Origin: Heterobasidion occidentale
Lineage: Eukaryota; Basidiomycota; Agaricomycetes; Russulales; Bondarzewiaceae
Reading direction: 5' to 3'
NCBI GenBank assembly: GCA_039111635.1
Contig: JBCAQO010000014.1
Coordinates: forward strand, 1,984,001 to 2,048,000
Length of the DNA stretch: 64,000 nucleotides
Position numbers and translations under genes: made by a program. The notes under the pieces are model-generated. The model had not been told where the DNA came from, ran no database searches, and saw only the letters and a program-made list of their open reading frames with translations. This document shows positions 57,650-64,000 of the stretch, piece by piece (the stretch's first letter is position 1; each line of letters starts with the position of its first letter).

Positions 57650-58496
57650 TCAGCGCCACTGGAGACTGGTATTGGATGTATGGAATCTCGATGCTGCTCA
57701 GCAAGACGGCACGCAGGCGATGAATGCGGTCGATGTCGACGTCGATGTGGAGGCTGATGACGGTCAAGGGCAAGAAGCGTCGCACGACGAACGACACTTT
57801 CAGTGGGCGAGGCTGGGAGGGGCACGTCCAAGTCCAAGTCCGCGACGCCGGATGTCCGCCCGGAGCTCGCTGATCGTCCGTCGTCGGTCCGCCGCCCTTC
57901 CAGGTGCACGAGCCTGCAACGGTGCAGTGCCCGTCCATCTCTCTCTCTCTCTCTCACGCAGGCTTACCGTAGGTCCGCAGACGGAACTTAGACTTAGACT
58001 TAGACTTACGCTTCACACAGACGCTGAACGCTGAACACCAGCGCCATGCCACGGCTATCACGTTGATCACGCTCGACGCTACTGTATTGGAGATACAAAG
58101 TACGCGCATGCGGTCGAGGACCGGGGCCGAGACGAGGGGACGAGGGGACGGAGAGAGCACGATGCTAGGATAGGTTATGCTTGTGGGAACGCTCCCAGAC
58201 GATCGCACACACACGCGCGCTCGAGACGTTGAACAGAACCGTGGGATGGAATGGAAGCAACAACGAGAGACGGAACGAGACGAAGCGAGACGAAGCGAGA
58301 GAGAGGGCGAGAGAGAGAACAACAAGCACACGGAGCACACGAGCCGCTGCGGCGTAAAGAAAAAAAAATATGGAGATGAAAACCAATCAAAGAGAAGAAA
58401 AAGAAAAGAAAAAGGACAGAGGAAATGAAGGTGAAAACGACGAAAACAAAAGCGACGACGCCCCCGCGCCCCGATTTCCAAGAAGAGACGGCGCCC
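57650..58496. other. Intergenic region with simple repeats
   Basis: Contains a (CT)n run near 57940-57956, four TTAGAC units near 57987-58010 and purine-rich stretches near 58255-58440. No gene is supported. Confidence 0.45.
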
Positions 58497-60800
58497 TCAC
58501 ATCGCCGCCATCCCCACGCCCTGGAACCCGCCCCTCTGCACAGCCGCCGCCACCGCCGCCGCCTGCTGCTGCACCTGTTGCACCTGCTGCATCGCGGGCG
58601 TATTTAGCTGCAGCCCGACGCCGGGCGCGAACGCCGGCTGGCTCTTCTCCTCGAGGTCCCCGTACAGCACCGTCATCTCCTTGCGCTCCTTGCCCCACCC
58701 CTCGGGGTCCCAGAACGTGTACGTCCCCTGCTCCCCGTTCGGCACCTTCTGCGACTGCGCCGTCCCGCTCTCCTTCGTCAGCCACAGCCGCAGCTCCTTG
58801 TGGTACCGCCAGTTCCGGTTGTACCTGCCGCCGCCGCGCGTCCGGTCGAACATCCGGTCATCCAGCCAATCCGTCAGCCAATCCGTCAGCCAATCCGTCA
58901 GTCAGGCACCCAGGCAACAGAGGACGAGAACGCCACGCACAGCTCCTGCGCCGCGACCTCCTGCAGCGCGTCCCGCGGCGCCGAGTAAAACATGAAGAAC
59001 AGCGTGTCGTCGCTGAACGCCGCCGCCTTGTTCGGCCCGGCGCCGGCGGCTGCACGTTGTAGCACGCCGGCAGGTGGAAGTCCGGCTCGACCGCGTGCGC
59101 CGCCGACGCGTCCGCCCAGGGCGTGATGAACGTCGAGTACAGGTTCCTGTGCCGCGCCACGCCAGTCAGCGATCAGCGCTCCCTTCTCCGGTGCGCCGCG
59201 GCGCGCTTGGGTGAGGAGGAACAGGCGTAGGAACACGGAAATAAAGAGGGAACAGGAAGGAGCGAAAACAAGGATCACGAGAGCGAGCACGCACCCCTGA
59301 TGCTGCATGTCCAGCCCCATCGTCCCCAGATCCGTCCCCACCCCAAGCAAGTTCTGATCCAGGTCCGCGTTCTTGATCATCGCGAGCAGGCCCAGCAGGC
59401 CCCACCGGTCCGCAGCCGACACCAGCACCTGCTGCGCCGGCGTCTGCGGCAGCGGGCCCCCCGCCGCCGACGCCGAGCGTGCGCCCGTGTGCTGTTGAGG
59501 TTGCGGCTGTTGCGGCTGTTGCGGCTGGGGTTGCTGGGGCTGTGGAGGCGCTGCCTCTGCCGGCGCGACTCCGTTGCCGTTCCCGGCGAACGGCGTCTGC
59601 GATCGCGCGCCCTGCTGCTGTTGGGCTGGCTGCTGTTGCGAAAACGGCGGCGGCGGCGGCGGCTGTGCCGAGGGCAGCGGCACGCCCGGCGGCGCGTTGA
59701 GCGGGTGATTTTGTGGATGGTGTTGCGGCTGCTGCGCCTGCGCCTGCGCGGATCCGTTTTGCAGGCTCTGCGCGCCGGCGCCGGCGGCGGTCGCGGGGGC
59801 GGACGACGTCGGAGCTGTCGCCGTCGTAGCTGCTTGTCCTGCGCTCGGCGAGTTCCACGCGGCGTGTCCGATCGTGTTGAGCTTGAGCGCGTAGTTCTGT
59901 GCGGGATAGAGCACGAGTCAGCGAGTCGCCCCGAACGCGCCGAAGCGAAACGAACGAAGAGAGGGCGATAAAGAGAATATATCAAAAAAGATATGAAAAG
60001 CCATGTAGCTACGGAGGGCAAGGGAGACGTATCACGCGCGGCGCACCCGTTGTTTTTCCGTTTCCGCCTGCAAGCCCTGATGCATGCTCCCCCCTCTCGG
60101 ACCGAGGTTCAGCAGTCCAGGCTGCTGCTGCTGCTGACCGCTCTGCCCCAGCGCACCCAGCGCACCCGCCAGCGACCCGACCCGCTGCTGCTGCTGCTCC
60201 GCGTGCACCCCGTTCAGCCCCGGCGGATGGCCCTCGTGCGACGGTGTCTGCGACGGCGCGGGCGGCTGCTGGTGCTGCTGGTGTTGACTATGCGGCTGCT
60301 GATGCTGGCTATGCTGATGGTGCTGCTGCTGTTGATGGTGCTGCTGGTGCTGGTGTTGCGCGGCGCCGCCGAGCGCGGGAAAATCGTCCGCCGTAAAGTC
60401 CCTCGGCTGGCTCGCGCCCAAAGCGCCCGCACCAGCCGCCACCGCCGCCGCCGCATTTCCTCCCCCGACTCCCCCGGTCCCGCCATTACCGCCGCCGCCG
60501 TTCGCGGCCTGCACGCCTGTGCCCGCCTGGCTCGCGTAGCTCGTCGGGAGCCCCGCGGCGCTATTCGACGGCGCGAGGGCGACGGGGACGGAGGCGGAGG
60601 CGTGGGTGGTCGCGGGCGTTGAGCCGAGGGCGGGGAAGTCGTTCGGGTCGGGGCCGGCTCCGGCCTCGCTCGCGGAGGAGACGGAGGGCGGGGCGGGGGC
60701 GCCTAGGCTGAGATTCGGGTTTGGTGTCGGGTTGGGGGTGAGGTGCGGGGGGAGGCCGTGGGTCGATGGTGGAGGCTGCGTGGGCTGCTGCTGCTGGGGA

Positions 60801-60840
<40 letters not shown>

Positions 60841-61268
60841 TTGCTGTTGTTGTTGCTGCTGTTGTTGCTGTGCTGTTGCTGTTGTTGCTGTTGCTGCTGT
60901 TGGAGCTGCTGCTGGACGTGCTGCTGCTGTTGCTGCTGGAGCTGCGTCTGATGCTGATGCTGTGGTTGCTGCTGCTGCTGCTGGAGGCCCCCGCCAAAGG
61001 CAAACCCCTGCGCGCGCTGCACAAAGCCAGGCGACGGCTGGGGGATGATGCCCTGCGGTGGGCGGTGGGCGGGGAGGCCGGGGTAGGCGGGGATGACGTT
61101 GCGCGGGGGCATGGGGTAGGCGGGGTAGGGCCCGCGGAAGGGTCCTGCGAGGGCGGGGTTGGGCCCGAGGCTGGGCGGGCGCTGCGGGGGCTGACCTGGG
61201 CGCGAGGTCAATAAGGGTGCGGATGCAGCAGACGGGCGCGAGCCGCCGCGGTTACCTGGACGGTTCAT
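58497..61268 (-). CDS. NOT2: CCR4-NOT complex subunit NOT2
   Basis: A scaffold subunit of the CCR4-NOT deadenylase complex, which shortens mRNA poly(A) tails. The start MNRPGNRGGSRPSAASAPLL opens a disordered Gln/Pro-rich region with long polyglutamine. Two motifs follow, DPNDFPALGSTPA and TADDFPALGGAAQ, typical of NOT2. After an intron come NYALKLNTIGHAAWNSP and a second Gln-rich stretch, then VSAADRWGLLGLLAMIKN and GTDLGTMGLDMQHQG. The NOT box follows: NLYSTFITPWADASAAHAVE, FHLPACYNVQ, DDTLFFMFYSAPRDALQEVA, NWRYHKELRLWLTKES, GTYTFWDPEGWGKERKEM. The end is GFQGVGMAAM. Two single-base frame breaks lie in the polyglutamine DNA (near 60797 and 60870), probably assembly errors. Confidence 0.85.
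60780..61000 (-). repeat. CAG/CAA (polyglutamine) repeat tract in NOT2
   Basis: A mixed CAG/CAA tract of about 220 bp, interrupted by His, Leu and Val codons. The reading frame slips one base twice within the tract. Confidence 0.75.
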
Positions 61269-61478
61269 GGCGAGAGGCTGTGTGACTACGACGGCGATGG
61301 CGATGCAGACGGTGGGGGCGACGAAGACGATGGCGATGGCGATGGCGATGGGGAGGACGACGACGGCGAGGACGACGGCGAGGACGACGGCGAGGAGGAG
61401 GATTTGTTGTGGTCACGGACGAAAAGGTCAGTTGACGCTTCTTTGGCCGGCCGACGCCACTCCTTTTCCGGCACTCCC
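61269..61478. promoter_or_regulatory. 210-bp divergent promoter between NOT2 and RPC9, with tandem repeats
   Basis: The start codons of NOT2 and RPC9 face away from each other here. The spacer has GGCGAT units near 61327-61350 and GACGACGGCGAG units near 61354-61394. Confidence 0.55.
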
Positions 61479-62343
61479 ATGCAGGTCCGCGCACCCGCCC
61501 CGCCTCCGTGCCCTCCCTCCGCTCACCTCACCTCACCCCTTCGTCTGCAGGTCCTCAACCCCCGCGCGAGCCTCCTCTCCAACTACGAGGTCCTCGCACT
61601 CTCAAGGACCTCGAGGCCGACTACCTTGCAAAGGCGAAAACAGCCCTGCGCATCAAAAAAGAGGAAGAGGCGGCGGGCACCGCCCACGGCGGCGCACACG
61701 ACCCGCTCGGCGACGTCGCACCCAACCTCAGAACCATCGAGCTCGAGGTGCGCTCCCAGCGCCCCGCCCTCCGCGTTGACTCGTTGATATGTGTGTGTGT
61801 GTGTGTGTGCGTGCGCGTGCGCGCGCGCCAGGCGATCCCGTACCTCTCCGCGCCCTACCAGCCCACGCGCGCCCAGTCCGCGCCGGGAATCGCGCGCCTC
61901 ACGCGCAGCCTCGCCGCCTACGCACTCACGAAGCCCGAAAAGCTCCAGATCGTCAACCTCGCCCCGACCGCCGCCGTCGAGCTCTACGTCGTGCGTCCCC
62001 CCGCCGCCCCGCCGCCGCGCCCTTGCTCCTCACACCATCTGCCTCACATCGCCCCTTCTGCGCAGATCGTCGAGGAGCTCGAGACAGGCTCGGAGACAAG
62101 ATGGACGAGGTCCTCGACCACGTCCGCGCGTCCCTCTCCGACCCCTTGCCCTTGCCCGACCTCGACCTCGACCTCGACCCTGCACTTGCACCCGACCCCG
62201 CCGGCCCAGCGCACCACGAGCACGAACGCGATAACGCGCAGTGGGAGCACGATGCGGCCGACGTCGACCTCGAGTTCGTCGACGCCGGCGAGGGCATGGG
62301 CGTCGAGGGCGACCTCGACGTGGACGCGGACGACGACGACTGA
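61479..62343 (+). CDS. RPC9: RNA polymerase III subunit RPC9 (Rpb4/CGRP-RCP domain), two frame breaks
   Basis: A stalk subunit of RNA polymerase III. The first exon is only ATG CAG; after an intron the protein continues VLNPRASLLSNYEVLAL. Next come DLEADYLAKAKTALRIKKEE, LRTIELE, AIPYLSAPYQPTRAQSAPG and YALTKPEKLQIVNLAP, TAAVELYV (the conserved core), then IVEELE, LGDKMDEVLDHVR and a long acidic tail ending DADDDD. One base is missing near 61600 (between EVLAL and KDLEAD) and one near 62085 (between EELE and RLGDKM). Restoring each gives a normal family protein, and this gene is expected to be essential, so the breaks are probably sequencing errors. Divergent from NOT2. Confidence 0.78.
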
Positions 62344-63732
62344 GCGCGGTGTCCCGCCCTCTCTACCCTCTCTTTTTCTGTACGTGTACGTGTACGTGTA
62401 CGTGTATCACCGTATCTGTATCTGTACCGAATCAGCCGCCCGCGTCGCTGCATGCGAGCCCGCCGCGCGCGCCCCTTGGCAGACGGACTGCACTGCACTG
62501 CACTGCACCCCGACCGACCACGCACGCACAGCCTGCGCCGGTCCCGCCGCCCGCCCGCGCGCGACCGACCGACTTTTGCATCTCCGAGCGCATGACCCGT
62601 CCACAGCTCCGCGCCGCGCGGACAGCGACGCGCGTGAACGCTCCACGCTCGACGCAAAGCTCTCAGCCCGTTCAGCTCAGCCCAGCCCAGCCCAGCCCAG
62701 CTCAGCTCAGCGCACTGCATTGCGTCCAAAGCGACGCGGCGGCCGCCCAGCTCAGAAACGGGACAGGGGCAGTATGATGCGGGGTGGGCTCCACCCTTCA
62801 GCAGTGCCGAACGGCACAATGCGCAGCTTCTTTGAACGCACGAGCCGAGTCTGTGCAGTGTGCGAGCCTCGCGTCGTCCGCTTGGGAACGACAGGACAGC
62901 GCGACGCGCCGACTGCGCGAACGTTGAACGTTGAGCGTTCGGGATCGCGGTCCCATCCAGCCTCGGGTTCGATTTTGCGTCGCTCCGCGTATCGTTGGAC
63001 GCGGCCGTGCGTCGGATGCTTGGCTGCGTGGCCGGATCCTGTCTTATTTGTTCAAGACGCGGCGCTGCTCGAGTATACGATACCTCGGCAGCGCTTCTGG
63101 AACTCTCCCATGCCTGCCTGCCTGCCTGCCTGCCTGTCGCCAGACCTTGGGCACCGATGGGTGAGGCGCGAAGGGGGGGGGGGGGTCGATGGGCGCGGTC
63201 CCTTGTATCACCTACTTACTGCGTGAAGCCTGCATGCGTATGTGTGCGAGCCTTTTTTCAAATGAAAAATGCATCTCTTCACGAACCAAACATAGATAAC
63301 GAGCTACGAGTGGCACGATGGTTCTATGTGTGAATAACAAAATATGACACCGGGGAGCGGACTGGGCGATCATGATACTCAGCGACGTTCCTTGTGTGGT
63401 AGAATTCCATTTCAAAGGATACAGCCATGATTTACTTTCACGATCCACGGTTCTCATTTTTCTTAGAAGAGATCATCGCGTTCGGTAATGATATTGGACT
63501 TACACGTCTCAAGAGGAGGCGATGGACATGATGAAGGAAGCGGTGCTAATTGTTACGAACGAAGAGATTGGCCTGGGGAAGATGGGATTATGTACAACCA
63601 GGCGTGGTAGCACCGAAATTTGGGGAAGGGGGATGCAGCACGTGAAGAGTAGATGATCTCGAGAACGGAAAGAAAAAAAGGGAGGAAAAGTCGAAGCTTG
63701 CCGAGGCGCGTCAACGCGCACGGCATAGCGTT
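62344..63732. other. Intergenic region with simple repeats
   Basis: Holds (TACGTG)n near 62380-62405, CTGCA units near 62487-62505, CAGCCC/CTCAG units near 62675-62710, CTGC units near 63113-63135 and a G run near 63173-63185. The long plus-strand frame crossing into this region is a shifted reading of RPC9, not a gene. Confidence 0.45.
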
Positions 63733-64000
63733 CTAGTTCTTGGCCTTACGGCTATAGAGAGCGCACGATCGATGGGCGTCAGTTGGCAGGCAAGCAGACA
63801 GGTTTGGGGCCACTCACTCGCTGGCTTTCACAGTCGCCGAGCCCAGCAACGAGGTGGGCGGACCGTCGTTGAGACAAGAGAGGGGGGCTCGTTTACGTGC
63901 AGATCCGCCCACCGCGACCGGGGAAGGGTTCGAGTCGACGGTTGCCTGCGGAGCCGCCTGTGTCGACACAGGCGGATTCAGAAGATGGTCGTCCCCGCCT
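63733..64000 (-). CDS. C-terminus of an unidentified gene entering from the right edge
   Basis: A minus-strand exon (63818-64000 and beyond) reads LLNPPVSTQAAPQATVDSN and then GSARKRAPLSCLNDGPPTS, LLGSATVKAS. It meets a canonical donor (GTGAGT) and joins across a 66-nt intron (63752-63817) to a last exon encoding DRKAKN and a stop. The clean splice and low-complexity basic tail support a real gene end. The rest lies outside the window, so the product cannot be named. Confidence 0.5.
63954..63975. repeat. Perfect 22-bp palindrome inside the edge gene
   Basis: Two 11-bp arms (CCGCCTGTGTC and its reverse complement) meet with no loop. It lies in the coding exon, in the NPPVSTQAA region, so it may be coincidental to codon choice. 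Confidence 0.7.

Noticed and set aside
61508..63226. A 572-codon plus-strand open frame
   Set aside because: It reads through RPC9 exons, introns and the 3' region in a shifted frame and contains only fragments of the RPC9 protein followed by low-complexity sequence.
63925..63950. A B-box-like GGGTTCGAGTC suggesting a tRNA gene
   Set aside because: The flanking bases do not form a T-stem, no A box or acceptor stem is found at the right distance, and the stretch is inside a coding exon.

Overview
The window looks like a GC-rich, intron-dense chromosome segment from a wood-decaying Agaricomycete (Basidiomycota), most likely a white-rot polypore. The signs are many 50-70 bp GT-AG introns per gene, a class II manganese peroxidase with its Mn-binding residues, an agaricomycete-type sesquiterpene synthase and a GH16 glucanase with a Ser-rich tail. 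Every gene model below was spliced by hand. No RNA-seq or database search was available, so exon borders are best estimates.

Layout. 1-2.8 kb: gene-free, repeat-rich DNA upstream of GDH2. 3.0-7.9 kb: NAD-specific glutamate dehydrogenase. 9.7-20.4 kb: accessory block with a GH16 glucanase, a short-chain dehydrogenase, an intact 2-oxoglutarate/Fe(II) oxygenase with a 7-nt microexon, a two-module small secreted protein, and a second 2OG oxygenase that looks internally deleted. 21.2-29.2 kb: a disordered protein with a C-terminal CAAX box, a secreted M64 peptidase, and a three-module relative of the secreted protein. 30.9-32.9 kb: quinone oxidoreductase with one frame break. 34.6-36.7 kb: a probable non-autonomous DNA transposon with ~80 bp inverted repeats carrying a fragment of a fungal transcription-factor gene. 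39.8-47.0 kb: alpha/beta hydrolase, nucleolar L1-domain protein and mitofusin Fzo1 (the last two divergent). 48.1-53.1 kb: short manganese peroxidase and a sesquiterpene synthase pseudogene with two Trp-to-stop codons. 54.2-62.3 kb: housekeeping block with an unknown protein, geranylgeranyltransferase-I beta, CCR4-NOT subunit NOT2 and RNA polymerase III subunit RPC9. The C-terminus of one more gene enters from the right edge.

How the genes relate. Core genes (nitrogen metabolism, mitochondrial fusion, ribosome assembly, mRNA decay, Pol III, prenylation) are interleaved with secreted or accessory genes suited to wood and soil life (peroxidase, glucanase, peptidase, small secreted proteins, terpene and 2OG chemistry). 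The least described item is the modular small-secreted-protein family. It has two genes about 9 kb apart with two and three tandem modules, a fixed intron pattern, and one 44-codon stretch in which two modules differ at 30 codons synonymously but by one amino acid.

Caution on breaks. Single-base frame breaks also occur in genes expected to be essential (RPC9, NOT2), so some breaks elsewhere may be assembly errors. The terpene synthase substitutions and the transposon structure do not look like indel errors.
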